Assembly: GCA_965220695.1 (NCBI GenBank) | Contig: OZ244838.1 | Location: forward strand, 1,798,001-1,862,000 | DNA from: UBA9620 sp965220695 | GTDB lineage: Bacteria; Acidobacteriota; Vicinamibacteria; Vicinamibacterales; UBA8438 | Reading direction: 5' to 3' | DNA: 64,000 nucleotides | Part shown: positions 1 to 9,578 of the stretch, one piece after another | Numbering within the stretch: position 1 is the stretch's first letter | Layout of the letters: each line of letters begins with the position of its first letter | Notes under the pieces: generated by a model | What the model was told of the DNA's origin: nothing | Databases searched by the model: none | Seen by the model: the letters and a program-made list of their open reading frames with translations, nothing else | Position numbers and translations under genes: made by a program

Positions 1-15
1 ACCCAGGTCGTCAGG

Positions 16-1908
16 ATGGATATCCCGGCACTGGACGTCGACGGCGCCTGCGTATCCATCATCGGCGGCCGGGACGAGTGTCACGGACTGCTGATCTTCC
101 CCTCGATCGAGGACTTCGACCGGTACCTCGAGGCCGCGATGACCGGCGTCGCCGAGGAAGGCGCGGCCCCGGGCGCCGAGCTGCTCCTGCTGACGTTCGT
201 GCCGGCCACGGAGCTGCCGCCGTCGATGCGGCGCGAGGCGATGGAGCATGGATGGGCCGTGGCGAGCCCCGACGCCTACCCGTTGGTGCAGGGGCAAGAG
301 CCGGACGGCACGCCGCGTCCGCTCGTCGAACGCGACATCGAGGTCGCCACCGCCGCCGCGCGGTCGCTCAGCGCGTTTTTCGCCAGGCACTCCGCGATCT
401 TCGAATCGGAAACACCCACTCCGGTCTGCGAGTCGTACTACGACGACGACGACGAGGTGCGCCTCACCGCCCCCTTCCAAGCCGCGGGCGACTTCGACCT
501 GACGCAATCCGCCGATTCGGAGCCCGACACCGACTTCGCTCCGCCCGCGCCGGCCGAGCCGTTCCGACCGCGGGTGGGCCGCAACCACCCCTGTCCGTGC
601 GGCAGCGGGCGCAAGTACAAGAAGTGCCATCTGGCCGCCGACGAAGCCGACCACGCCGGGCGCCGCAGCGCGACCGCGATGCACGAGCTGGACCGGCGGC
701 TGGTGGTTCGGCTGACCCGGTTCGCGCTCGAGTGGTTCGGCGAGAAGTGGGTAGCCTTCGAAGACGACTTCGCAGATTCGTACGCCGCGTTGCAGCTCGC
801 ATCGCCCTGGTCCGTCTACGGCTTCGAGATCGACGGATGGACGAGCGCCGACGCCTACCGCGCCGCCCGCGGGCGCCGCTGCTCGCCGGATGAACGCCGC
901 TGGATGGACGCGCAAAAGGCCGCGTGGCTCTCCGTGTGGGAGGTCGAGGCAGTCGATCCAGGGAATACCCTGACGCTGCGCGACCTGTTGTCCGACGAGC
1001 AGCGCACCGTGCGGGAGACGAAAGCCTCCGAGACCCTGACACGGCGCCACGCGGTGCTGGGCCGCGTCGTCGACCATGAGGGCGTTTCAGTGCTCTGCGG
1101 CACGCACCCGCGCCCGCTGCCGCCATTCCATGCGGCCGAGGTCGTCCGCCGCGCCCGCGCCCGCCTGCGTCGCCGACGGGCGGTGCCGGTCGAGCGCCTC
1201 CGCGACGCTTCCTTCGGAGGCTACCTGATCCGGCGCTGGGAAGAGGCCGTCCGAGATTGCGACGTGCGGAGCGCAATTCCGCCCGATTTCCGCAACCACG
1301 ACGGCGACCGCTTGCTGTTCACGGTCGATCACTTCGAGGTGACGCCCGGTGCCGTACAGGTGATCGACACTCGCATCACCGGGGTCGAAGGCGCCCAGCG
1401 GGAGCGCTCTGACGGAGATTCGACGACCTATGTCTTCCTGCGACCCGACGACCCGGCACGGCCGGATGGCGAAGCGACCATCGTCGGCCGAGTCGAGTTG
1501 AACGCCACAGCACTACGGGCGGAGACCAACTCCCAGGCTCGCGCGGACACGTTGCGGCGCCGGATCGAGGCCGTCTGCGGCTCTCGCGTCCGCCACCGTG
1601 CGCGTGAGCACACCGATCCCCGCACACTCCTGAACCGGGCCGGGAAGCCGCCGCCGGCACCGGCACCGGCTTCACCGGAACAGGAACTCCTGGTCGGCGA
1701 GTTCAAGGCCCGCCACTACGCCGACTGGGCAGACAAGCCGCTGCCGGCGCTGAACGACAGGACGGCGCGGGAGCGCGTGCGAACCGCGGCGGGACGCCGA
1801 GAGGTCGATCTGCTGCTGAAGGACATGGAGCACAGGGAGCACCTCGGCCCGGGCGAGCCCTTCGATTTCTCGGTCATCCGCCGCGACCTCGGGCTCGCCC
1901 CGCGCTGA
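16..1908 (+). CDS. SEC-C motif protein of unknown function
   Basis: A 630-residue protein starting at ATG 16. Its only recognisable domain is a SEC-C zinc-binding motif at about residues 187-205, with Cys193, Cys195, Cys204 and His205 in the family's CPCGSG(x)KYKKCH arrangement. SEC-C motifs are known as small metal-binding, protein-interaction modules, for example at the C-terminus of SecA. Here the motif sits near the middle, with roughly 180 residues before it and 425 after it that I do not recognise. There is no signal peptide or membrane segment, so it is probably cytoplasmic. It may be an orphan gene or the end of a cluster lying before the window. Function is unassigned. Confidence 0.75.
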   Translation: MDIPALDVDGACVSIIGGRDECHGLLIFPSIEDFDRYLEAAMTGVAEEGAAPGAELLLLTFVPATELPPSMRREAMEHGWAVASPDAYPLVQGQEPDGTPRPLVERDIEVATAAARSLSAFFARHSAIFESETPTPVCESYYDDDDEVRLTAPFQAAGDFDLTQSADSEPDTDFAPPAPAEPFRPRVGRNHPCPCGSGRKYKKCHLAADEADHAGRRSATAMHELDRRLVVRLTRFALEWFGEKWVAFEDDFADSYAALQLASPWSVYGFEIDGWTSADAYRAARGRRCSPDERRWMDAQKAAWLSVWEVEAVDPGNTLTLRDLLSDEQRTVRETKASETLTRRHAVLGRVVDHEGVSVLCGTHPRPLPPFHAAEVVRRARARLRRRRAVPVERLRDASFGGYLIRRWEEAVRDCDVRSAIPPDFRNHDGDRLLFTVDHFEVTPGAVQVIDTRITGVEGAQRERSDGDSTTYVFLRPDDPARPDGEATIVGRVELNATALRAETNSQARADTLRRRIEAVCGSRVRHRAREHTDPRTLLNRAGKPPPAPAPASPEQELLVGEFKARHYADWADKPLPALNDRTARERVRTAAGRREVDLLLKDMEHREHLGPGEPFDFSVIRRDLGLAPR

Positions 1909-2105
1909 TGTGCGCATTCCGACGAAATCGATCACCCATTCCGACGGAAACCACGAACGGTTCAACGTCCCCCCTGCGTTTGGGTATGATAATCGGCCTC
2001 GGCACGCCCTCCTTCACATACGCCATATGGCTGCCCTTTTGTCGATCCAATGTCCACCCAATGTCCACCCATCGGCTTCGCACAGCTTGACGAGTTCCTT
2101 GGAAT

Positions 2106-2700
2106 TCATGCCGTCGCCGGCAGAACCTGATAGGAAAACTCGCTCGCGGACGCACCGCCATTCAACGAATCATCCGCGTCATGCATGTAGTCAACTTCCC
2201 TCAGGTACTGGACGCGATTCACCTCTACGAAATCATAGCTCCTCCCGTTGACTTCTACGGGTTTGTCGAGCGCATTCCTGACTGCATCATCGGGCGAAAG
2301 CCACACGAAACCCACGTCATCGAGGGCCTCATGAAGCGTGCCCCTGCCACAGCATGTCTCGAGCCACAGCACGACAGCTTCCCTCGCCGCGTCCAGGACG
2401 CGGTGGATGGCGAAGATGATCCGGTCGAACTCGTCGCGCTTGTGCGTCAACTGGTGCCGGCCGCCCGCGGTCAGGGAGTAGAACCGGGCGCGCCGGTTGT
2501 TCTCGGACGTGCCCCAGGCGCCTCGACCCACCCGTTCAGCAGGAAGCGCTGCAGGGCGGGATACAGCGAGCTCTCGCCGACCTGCAGCACGTCGCCGGAG
2601 AGGGTCTTCAGGTGGCAGGCGATGCCGCAGCCGTGTTGCGATCCGGCGGCGAGGGTCTGCAGGATGAGCAGGTCGAGGGTGCCGGGGAGAAGCGTCTTCG
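2106..2700 (-). pseudogene. Frameshifted PadR-family regulator remnant
   Basis: The minus strand from about 2695 reads LLPGTLDLLILQTLA, then GDVLQVGESSLYPALQ, the winged-helix core of PadR regulators. That frame has no start codon and a stop just upstream. Near 2518-2522 the similarity jumps to another frame (WGTSENNRRARFYSL and on to VLDAA, about 2386), consistent with one lost base. Beyond VLDAA the open frame continues about 90 residues to 2106 with sequence unlike PadR, so the 3' part may be an unrelated fusion. PadR proteins normally repress adjacent ABC-permease or stress genes; none is present here. I read it as a decayed gene. Confidence 0.7.
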
Positions 2701-2977
2701 CAGACCGCGATCACCCGCACCGGATCAATCCGCGCTTCGTCCGGAGGCCCGTCGGGCTCACAACGGTCCTTCCGTCGGGCAGAATCGCGCGTCGGGCCCT
2801 CGGAGTGGCATAATCGGCCTGCTGAACAAACCGGATCTCGTCACAGCCCGACGTCCCGCGTCGCACACGAAGCAGCAGATGCCGACCCGCAGGCACTTCA
2901 TCGGGCGGACGCGGAACAGGCGGCCACGGCCGCGACGGTAGGCAACGCGCGAAGGCGATTCGAGAGAGAGGCTGGAG

Positions 2978-5059
2978 ATGGCGAAGAAAGGCATCGGCGA
3001 CCGCGACGAACCGCGGCTCGAGAATGAGCAGGGCGTCAGCCGGCGAGACTTCGTCAGGACGGGAGCCGCGGCGGGGCTGGGGGCGGGCGCGCTGCTGGCG
3101 CCCGACGCGGCGCAGGCCCAGGCCTCGGCCGAGAACGTCGTCTGGGACTACGAGGTGGACGTCGTCATCGCGGGGGGCGGATGCGCGGGTCTGACCGCGG
3201 CCATCCGCGCGCGCGACCTCGGGGCGAGCGTCCTGGTGGTCGATCAGAACTTCGACCCCGGCGGCCGGATGCTGCACAGCGGGTCCAATGTGTCCCTGGG
3301 CGGCGGCGATCCGGTCCAGCGCCGGGACATGCAGGGCGAAAGTGACAAGGAGGGATTGATCACCGTCGATCCCGCGGAGGCGCCGGAAGAGCTCGACGAC
3401 AACGTCGACCTCCTGTTCACGGACCTCACCGACTGGTCGGTCGTCGACCGCAAGGCGCAGAGCCCGTACCGCTACAACGAGCGGGAGCTCGCCCGCTCGT
3501 GGGCCGAGAACTGCCCGGCCACGCGGCAGTTCCTCATCGACAACTACGTCCGGTTCACGCGAGTCAGCAGTACGCACGGCGGCGGCGGCCTGTCGCGCGC
3601 ACGGGGGGCGCGCTGCTTCCTCATGCTGGGCGACAAGACCGACATCAAGGCGGGCACGATCACGGCGGAGGACGCGGGCGTCGCCGACCCCGAGCGCACG
3701 AGCGCGTTCGCGCCGGTGCAGATGAACAACGCGAGCCGCTCGGTCGCGCCCGGGGCCGTGAGCAACGGGGTGGCCCTCGCCCGGCCGCTGGAGTTCTCGG
3801 CGCGCGAGAAGGGCGTAGAGTTCATGCTGCACCGCCGGTTCGCCGACCTCGTTCGCGAGCAGCCGTTCTCGGGCCGGGTGATGGGCGTCAGGGCCCACTA
3901 CTCGCCGCGGCGCCACCCCGAGACCGGCGAGCTCATGCAGAGCTACTGGCAGAACGGCAACGTCGACGAGCGGCGCGAGACGGTGACCATCCGCGCCCGC
4001 CGGGGCGTCATCCTCGCCAGCGGCGGCCACGCCGGCAACCCCCAGGTGCGCAGCATGTTCTATCCGGCCATGCGCGAGCCCGCCTTCCCGACGAGCGGGG
4101 TGGCCCTGCAGGGGCCGCACGGCCAGGACGCCAGCGCCCTCGTCGCCGGCCTGCGGGTGGGCGCCAACCTCGCCGGGATGCAGCAGAACCTGTCGTATCC
4201 CACGACGTTCCACATCTCGACTCGCCTCGGCACCCGGGACGCGTACACGACGATGATGCCGGGGCACCCGACGTTCGCCTTCCGCGGCTCGGCCGGGGTC
4301 AACGTCGGCAGCGCCGGCTTCGAGGAGTTCATCGCGGTGAACCAGGTCGGGAAGCGGTTCTTCAACGAGGTCCGCCTTCCCGCCCGGCCCGGCGGCAGCC
4401 GGTACCCGGGCGACGGCGGCGCCCCCGGCCGGGGCCTCGACCACAAGCCCCTCGACTGGCGCAACTGCCGGAAGGAGTGGGTCCGGGAGATGTACAACTA
4501 CGACCACGGCCTCGATGCGGCGTTGGCCATGAACGAGGGGTCGACGGCGCCGGACTACTACTCGGGACCGCTCTGGGCCATCTTCGACGAGGAGGCGGTC
4601 GAGCGCACCGGCTGGGAGCTCTACTACCCCTACGTGGCCGACAACGGCTACTTCTTCAAGGCCGACACCATCGAGGAGCTGGCCGAGAAGATTGCGGCCG
4701 GCCACGAGTTCCAGCGGGTGCCGCTGAGCCATCTCGCCGAGACCGTCGCCAGGTGGAACGGCTACGTGGACGCCGGCAAGGACCCCGATTTCGAGCGCGA
4801 GTCGGACGCCCCGATGAACCGCGTCGAGAGGCCGCCGTTCTATGCGCTGTCCATCATGGTGGTCTGGCACGACTCCTACGGCGGCCTGCGGGTCAACGGC
4901 CGCCAGCAGGTCGTGGACATGCAGGGAGAGGTCATTCCCGGTCTCTACGCGGGCGGCGAGGCGGTAGGCGGGTTCAACAAGCACGGCCTCGGCAAGGGCC
5001 ACGTGCACGGCTACATCGCCGGCACGCACGCCGCGGAGGAGCCGTCCAGGAAGGCGTAG
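2978..5059 (+). CDS. Tat-exported FAD-dependent oxidoreductase (fumarate reductase flavoprotein family)
   Basis: A 693-residue flavoprotein. Residues 21-26 (SRRDFV) followed by an Ala/Gly-rich hydrophobic stretch form a twin-arginine signal, so the folded FAD enzyme should act in the periplasm. The dinucleotide-binding motif GGGCAG is at residues 66-71. The C-terminal segment from about residue 653 (GLYAGGEAVGG...) is the conserved FAD-contacting end of the FAD_binding_2 family, which includes fumarate and urocanate reductases and ketosteroid dehydrogenases. The substrate is not evident. The ATG at 2978 has a purine-rich GAGAGAG stretch upstream. It is first in a three-gene set with a small protein (13-bp gap) and a di-haem cytochrome, a likely electron partner. 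Confidence 0.85.
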   Translation: MAKKGIGDRDEPRLENEQGVSRRDFVRTGAAAGLGAGALLAPDAAQAQASAENVVWDYEVDVVIAGGGCAGLTAAIRARDLGASVLVVDQNFDPGGRMLHSGSNVSLGGGDPVQRRDMQGESDKEGLITVDPAEAPEELDDNVDLLFTDLTDWSVVDRKAQSPYRYNERELARSWAENCPATRQFLIDNYVRFTRVSSTHGGGGLSRARGARCFLMLGDKTDIKAGTITAEDAGVADPERTSAFAPVQMNNASRSVAPGAVSNGVALARPLEFSAREKGVEFMLHRRFADLVREQPFSGRVMGVRAHYSPRRHPETGELMQSYWQNGNVDERRETVTIRARRGVILASGGHAGNPQVRSMFYPAMREPAFPTSGVALQGPHGQDASALVAGLRVGANLAGMQQNLSYPTTFHISTRLGTRDAYTTMMPGHPTFAFRGSAGVNVGSAGFEEFIAVNQVGKRFFNEVRLPARPGGSRYPGDGGAPGRGLDHKPLDWRNCRKEWVREMYNYDHGLDAALAMNEGSTAPDYYSGPLWAIFDEEAVERTGWELYYPYVADNGYFFKADTIEELAEKIAAGHEFQRVPLSHLAETVARWNGYVDAGKDPDFERESDAPMNRVERPPFYALSIMVVWHDSYGGLRVNGRQQVVDMQGEVIPGLYAGGEAVGGFNKHGLGKGHVHGYIAGTHAAEEPSRKA

Positions 5060-5072
5060 CCGCGCACCGGCC

Positions 5073-5750
5073 ATGGAGCAGCAGGACGATACGCCCCGTC
5101 CGATCGACGCGAGCGACGGCGACGGCGAGGCGGATGCCGGCGGCGACAGCCCGCACGACACGCGGGTCGTCGTGTGGGACAAGCCGGCGGCCGTCGAGCG
5201 CGGGAAGCGCTTCGCCGTCAGGCTCGGGGTCGCCTGTTCGTCGAAGTGTGCGCCCGCCGGCTGGCGGGTCGAGGTGCGCAACCACGAAGGCGAGAGACGG
5301 GCGACGGCAACCCTCGGCGACGACCCGTGGCCGGGCACCGACGCGCTCCACCACGCAGAGGTGGCCCTGGTCGCCCCCGACGTCGAGGGCCTGCACACCT
5401 GGGAGGCCGCGGCGTTGACGGACGGTCTGAAGGTTGCGCACACCGGCGGCCGCGTCCGCTTCGGCGTGCGCGTCGTGTCCGCGCCCGCGTGCCGGCTGAC
5501 GGTCGTCGCCGTGGACGCGGAGAGCGGAAAGCCGGTCGAGGGCGCGCGGGTCGTCGCGCACCCCTACGAGACCGTCACCGACGAGCGCGGCGTGGCGGAA
5601 ATGCGGGTGCCGGCCGGCGAGTACAGGCTCTTCGTCTCGGGAAAGGGCTCCATTCCGTTCCGCTTCGACGGAGAGGTCAAGGCCGACAAGACTATCCGGG
5701 CCGAGCTTGCGCAGGACGTGGAGCTTTCGGATGCCGATATCTGGTCCTGA
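5073..5750 (+). CDS. Carboxypeptidase-regulatory-like domain protein
   Basis: A 225-residue protein 13 bp after the Tat flavoprotein gene. The N-terminus is acidic and apparently disordered. Residues about 30-135 look like a beta-sandwich. Residues about 143-195 resemble a carboxypeptidase regulatory-like fold (VVAVDAESGKPVEGARV, then a short turn and AGEYRLFVSGKG). No signal peptide or lipobox is visible although both neighbours encode exported proteins, so it is either cytoplasmic or carried out with the folded flavoprotein. Such domains usually bind ligands or scaffold assemblies. A role as a structural partner of the redox module is inference from gene order only. Confidence 0.65.
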   Translation: MEQQDDTPRPIDASDGDGEADAGGDSPHDTRVVVWDKPAAVERGKRFAVRLGVACSSKCAPAGWRVEVRNHEGERRATATLGDDPWPGTDALHHAEVALVAPDVEGLHTWEAAALTDGLKVAHTGGRVRFGVRVVSAPACRLTVVAVDAESGKPVEGARVVAHPYETVTDERGVAEMRVPAGEYRLFVSGKGSIPFRFDGEVKADKTIRAELAQDVELSDADIWS

Positions 5751-5784
5751 TCGCCGGCGCCGACACGACGGGGGAGCTCGTCCG

Positions 5785-6528
5785 ATGAGGTTGGTCCTGG
5801 TTGCCGCTCTGGTTTTCGGGTGCGTGCCGGGCGCCGCCGCTGCCCAGGCCGACGAGAGGGTGCTCGCGCAGGGACGGCAGCTCTACGAGGAGTATTGCGC
5901 GCTGTGCCACGGAGACTCGGGCGCCGGCCGCTCGCCGGCGTTTCCCGCCCTGAGCGGCAACGAACGGCTCGGAAACGCGGCCCGCATCGTCCGCGCCATC
6001 CGCGAGGGCATCGGGAACATGCCCCCGTTCCCGGCTCTGAACGCGGACGAGACCGGCGCTCTCGCGAGCTACGTCCGCAACGCCTGGAGGAACGACCTCG
6101 GGGCGCTGACGGCCGGCGAGGCGGCGGCGGTCCTGGACCGGCTCGCGGAGGCGGGACCGGCGGCGTCGGTCTGGGACGGCGTTTTCACGGAGGCCCAGGC
6201 GGCGCGGGGCCGGCAGGCGTACTCGGGCGCGTGCGGCCTGTGCCACGGCCGGCGCCTGAACGGCGCTCCCGACGATCCCGACATGGTGTCCACGCCCCCG
6301 CTGGCGCGGGCGCGTTTCCTGCGCGTGTGGGAGGGACGGTCGCTGGCCGCCCTGCTCGCGTACACGCGGCTGACAATGCCCGAGGACAATCCCGGCTCTC
6401 TCAGCGAGCAGGAGTACGTCGACGTCGTCGCCTACCTGCTCTCGATGAGCCGGATGCCGGCCGGGGACGACGAACTCCCATCCGACTCGCGCAGCCTCGC
6501 ACACATCGTCATCCGGCCCCGGCAGTAG
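5785..6528 (+). CDS. Periplasmic di-haem cytochrome c
   Basis: A 247-residue protein, start chosen at ATG 5785 because it is followed at once by a Sec signal peptide ending near AAAAQA (residues 17-22) and preceded by GGGGGAG at about 5770. It contains two class I cytochrome c domains: CALCH at residues 38-42 with candidate axial Met79 (NMPP), and CGLCH at 150-154 with candidate axial Met198 (LTMPE). It should shuttle electrons in the periplasm. Lying 34 bp behind the preceding gene, in line with a Tat flavoprotein, it is the likely electron donor or acceptor of that enzyme (inference). The 3' end runs into a degraded nucleotidyltransferase fragment on the other strand. Confidence 0.85.
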   Translation: MRLVLVAALVFGCVPGAAAAQADERVLAQGRQLYEEYCALCHGDSGAGRSPAFPALSGNERLGNAARIVRAIREGIGNMPPFPALNADETGALASYVRNAWRNDLGALTAGEAAAVLDRLAEAGPAASVWDGVFTEAQAARGRQAYSGACGLCHGRRLNGAPDDPDMVSTPPLARARFLRVWEGRSLAALLAYTRLTMPEDNPGSLSEQEYVDVVAYLLSMSRMPAGDDELPSDSRSLAHIVIRPRQ

Positions 6529-6551
6529 CAGCCCGTGGCGGACGGAGCTGG

Positions 6552-6638
6552 AGCGCGGTGCGCGCGCGATCCGAAGAGCACGATCCGGTCTGGTGATCCT
6601 GCCTCGAGGATACGCTCGACGACCTCATCGAACTTCCG
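6552..6638 (-). pseudogene. Fragment of a minimal nucleotidyltransferase gene
   Basis: On the minus strand, 29 codons read KFDEVVERILEAGSPDRIV followed by LFGSRA, which matches the N-terminus of MNT/KNTase-type minimal nucleotidyltransferases (the toxin-antitoxin MntA-like family). The invariant GSxxxG continuation and the catalytic DxD are missing: the frame loses similarity directly after GSRA, close to the cytochrome gene end. Only a scar of about 90 bp remains. Such genes usually sit in mobile HEPN/MNT pairs, so this may mark an old insertion or deletion edge between the flexible segment to the left and thrC to the right. Confidence 0.45.
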
Positions 6639-6701
6639 GGAGCTGACTGACGACGTGACAGGGTTCTCTGCTGGCGGCGCGTTATACCATAGGTAGCAGA
6701 C

Positions 6702-8075
<1,374 letters not shown>

Positions 8076-8077
8076 CG

Positions 8078-8093
8078 GCCGGTTGCAACCGGC
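8078..8093 (+). other. 16-bp perfect palindrome after thrC
   Basis: GCCGGTTGCAACCGGC is a perfect inverted repeat three bases after the thrC stop. It could form a short hairpin, but no T-tract follows, so it is not a standard intrinsic terminator. It may be an mRNA-stabilising hairpin or a protein site. Confidence 0.3.
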
Positions 8094-8155
8094 GCCGTGA
8101 CGGAGACCGCCCGCAGGAAAGCATCGTGCTATCATGCGGCTGACAGGGTGGACGG

Positions 8156-8377
8156 ATGCCGATCTACGAGTATGAATGTCGCAACTGCCGGAATGACTTC
8201 GAGTTGCTGGTACACCCCCACTCGACCCCGGCGTGCCCACGCTGCGACAGCCCGGCGCTGGACAAGCGGCTCTCGGCATTCGCCGTGGGACGCCCCGCGG
8301 CGGCTGACCACCCCGGTCCACAAGCGTGCGGCAGTTGCGGTGACCCGCGCGGCGCCGGCGCCTGCGCCATGAACTGA
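8156..8377 (+). CDS. FmdB-family zinc ribbon protein
   Basis: A 73-residue protein starting MPIYEYEC, the hallmark N-terminus of the FmdB putative regulatory family. Two Cys pairs (Cys8/Cys11 and Cys27/Cys30) form a zinc ribbon. A Cys/Gly-rich tail (CGSCG) follows. The cellular role of the family is not settled. AGGGTGG lies a few bases before the ATG, and a TATCAT -10-like hexamer lies at 8130-8135, so it may have its own promoter between thrC and this gene. Confidence 0.85.
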   Translation: MPIYEYECRNCRNDFELLVHPHSTPACPRCDSPALDKRLSAFAVGRPAAADHPGPQACGSCGDPRGAGACAMN

Positions 8378-8448
8378 CCATCCCGGGCACCCGACAGCGA
8401 ACCCTAATGTGACGTTCGCCAGGGGCCGCCGACCTCTGGACCAGACCG

Positions 8449-8823
8449 ATGTCAGTACCACGGATCACGAAAGAAGAGTTGATGGCGCGTCTTGATGAAG
8501 ACGGCGGCACGCCGCCCGTCATTCTCGACGCGCGGCTGAAATACCCCTTTGAACACAGCACCGTGACGCTGCCAGGCGCCGTGCGCGTCGATCCGGACGA
8601 TCCGACCCCTGAAGGGATTTCGGTCGACCGCGACATCGTCGCCTACGATTCCGATCCGGAGGAGATCGTCAGTGCCCGAGTCGCGGCGGCGCTCATCCGG
8701 AAGGGGTTCCGCGCGAGCGCACTGCAGGGGGGACTGGCGGCGTGGATGACCGCGAAGCTCCCCACCGACGCGAAACATGCGCCCAAACAGGCGCCACCCA
8801 AGGCGGGCGGACTGAAAGGCTGA
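8449..8823 (+). CDS. Rhodanese-like protein lacking the catalytic cysteine
   Basis: A 124-residue single rhodanese domain. The N-terminus has the usual ILDAR segment (residues 25-29), and the active-site loop region reads IVAYDSDPEEIVSARVA at about 63-79. In active sulfurtransferases the equivalent of Asp68 is the persulfide-carrying Cys (YCxxPxE). With Asp here and no other Cys in the loop, sulfur transfer is unlikely, and the domain may bind or sense instead. A Lys/Pro-rich tail ends the protein. It sits between fmdB and lolA on the same strand. Confidence 0.75.
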   Translation: MSVPRITKEELMARLDEDGGTPPVILDARLKYPFEHSTVTLPGAVRVDPDDPTPEGISVDRDIVAYDSDPEEIVSARVAAALIRKGFRASALQGGLAAWMTAKLPTDAKHAPKQAPPKAGGLKG

Positions 8824-8888
8824 CTGTCACTATAGCGGGGCGCTGTTCAGACTCCAGCTCCAGTGCACGGGTGCCGCACGTCATCGTG

Positions 8889-9578
8889 ATGAGACCGCGA
8901 CGCAGGATCGATCGGATCATGGCGAGCGTCATCGCGTTCTGCGCGCTGGCGATGGCGCCCGGCGCCGCGCAGCGCTCCGAGCGGACGCCGGAGGAGTTGC
9001 AACGTGCGCTCCAGCGCCGGTATGACCTGGTCCAGGACTTCTCCGCCGACTTCACCCAGACGTACGAGGGGGGTGTGCTCAGCACCACGGTGGTCGAACG
9101 CGGCGTCGTGCGAATCAGCAAACCTGGACGCATGCGCTGGGACTACCACGAACCGGAACGCAAGGTGGTGGTGTCCGACGGCGAACAGATTTTCCTGTAC
9201 CTGCCGGAGGATCGACAGGGCAGGGTGGGTCGTCTCCCGGCCCTGTCGCAGGCGACCACCCCAGCCCTGTTCCTCGCCGGGGCCGGCAATCTCGTCGACG
9301 ACTTCAGCGCCGCCTTCGATACCGTGGAGGATCAGCCGCCGAACAGTTACGCGCTGCGTTTGACGCCAGTACGGAGCGAGCCGGATTTCGAGTTTCTGAC
9401 CCTGGTGCTCGACGGGCGTTCACTGGCGATCCTGCGTCTGATCGCCCACGACCTGCAGGGCGGCATCTCGGCGTTCGCCTTCTCCGACTTGAAGGAAAAC
9501 CAGGGAGTGTCCGATACTCAGTTCACGTTCGAATTCCCACCTGGAACCGATGTCATCGACAACACGCTTCCGCAATAA
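8889..9578 (+). CDS. lolA: Outer-membrane lipoprotein carrier protein LolA
   Basis: A 229-residue periplasmic chaperone that receives lipoproteins from LolCDE and delivers them to the outer membrane. The start at ATG 8889 places an Arg-rich n-region and a hydrophobic signal peptide (cleavage near APGAAQ) at the N-terminus. The mature part shows the LolA signatures: QDFSADFTQTY, GVVRISKPGRMRWDY and the late LVLDG and PPGTDVI segments. The last 29 bases overlap the following secretin gene, suggesting coupled translation. No lolB is seen nearby. Confidence 0.92.
   Translation: MRPRRRIDRIMASVIAFCALAMAPGAAQRSERTPEELQRALQRRYDLVQDFSADFTQTYEGGVLSTTVVERGVVRISKPGRMRWDYHEPERKVVVSDGEQIFLYLPEDRQGRVGRLPALSQATTPALFLAGAGNLVDDFSAAFDTVEDQPPNSYALRLTPVRSEPDFEFLTLVLDGRSLAILRLIAHDLQGGISAFAFSDLKENQGVSDTQFTFEFPPGTDVIDNTLPQ

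Noticed and set aside
2047..2068. 11-bp tandem duplication (CCAATGTCCAC twice)
   Set aside because: Only two copies, no spacer regularity and no replication or CRISPR context; too short to call an iteron or array.
2711..5443. 910-residue open frame on the minus strand across the flavoprotein gene
   Set aside because: It is a shadow of the GC-rich plus-strand gene: low-complexity Arg/Val/Gly composition, no domains, while the plus frame has clear Tat and FAD motifs.
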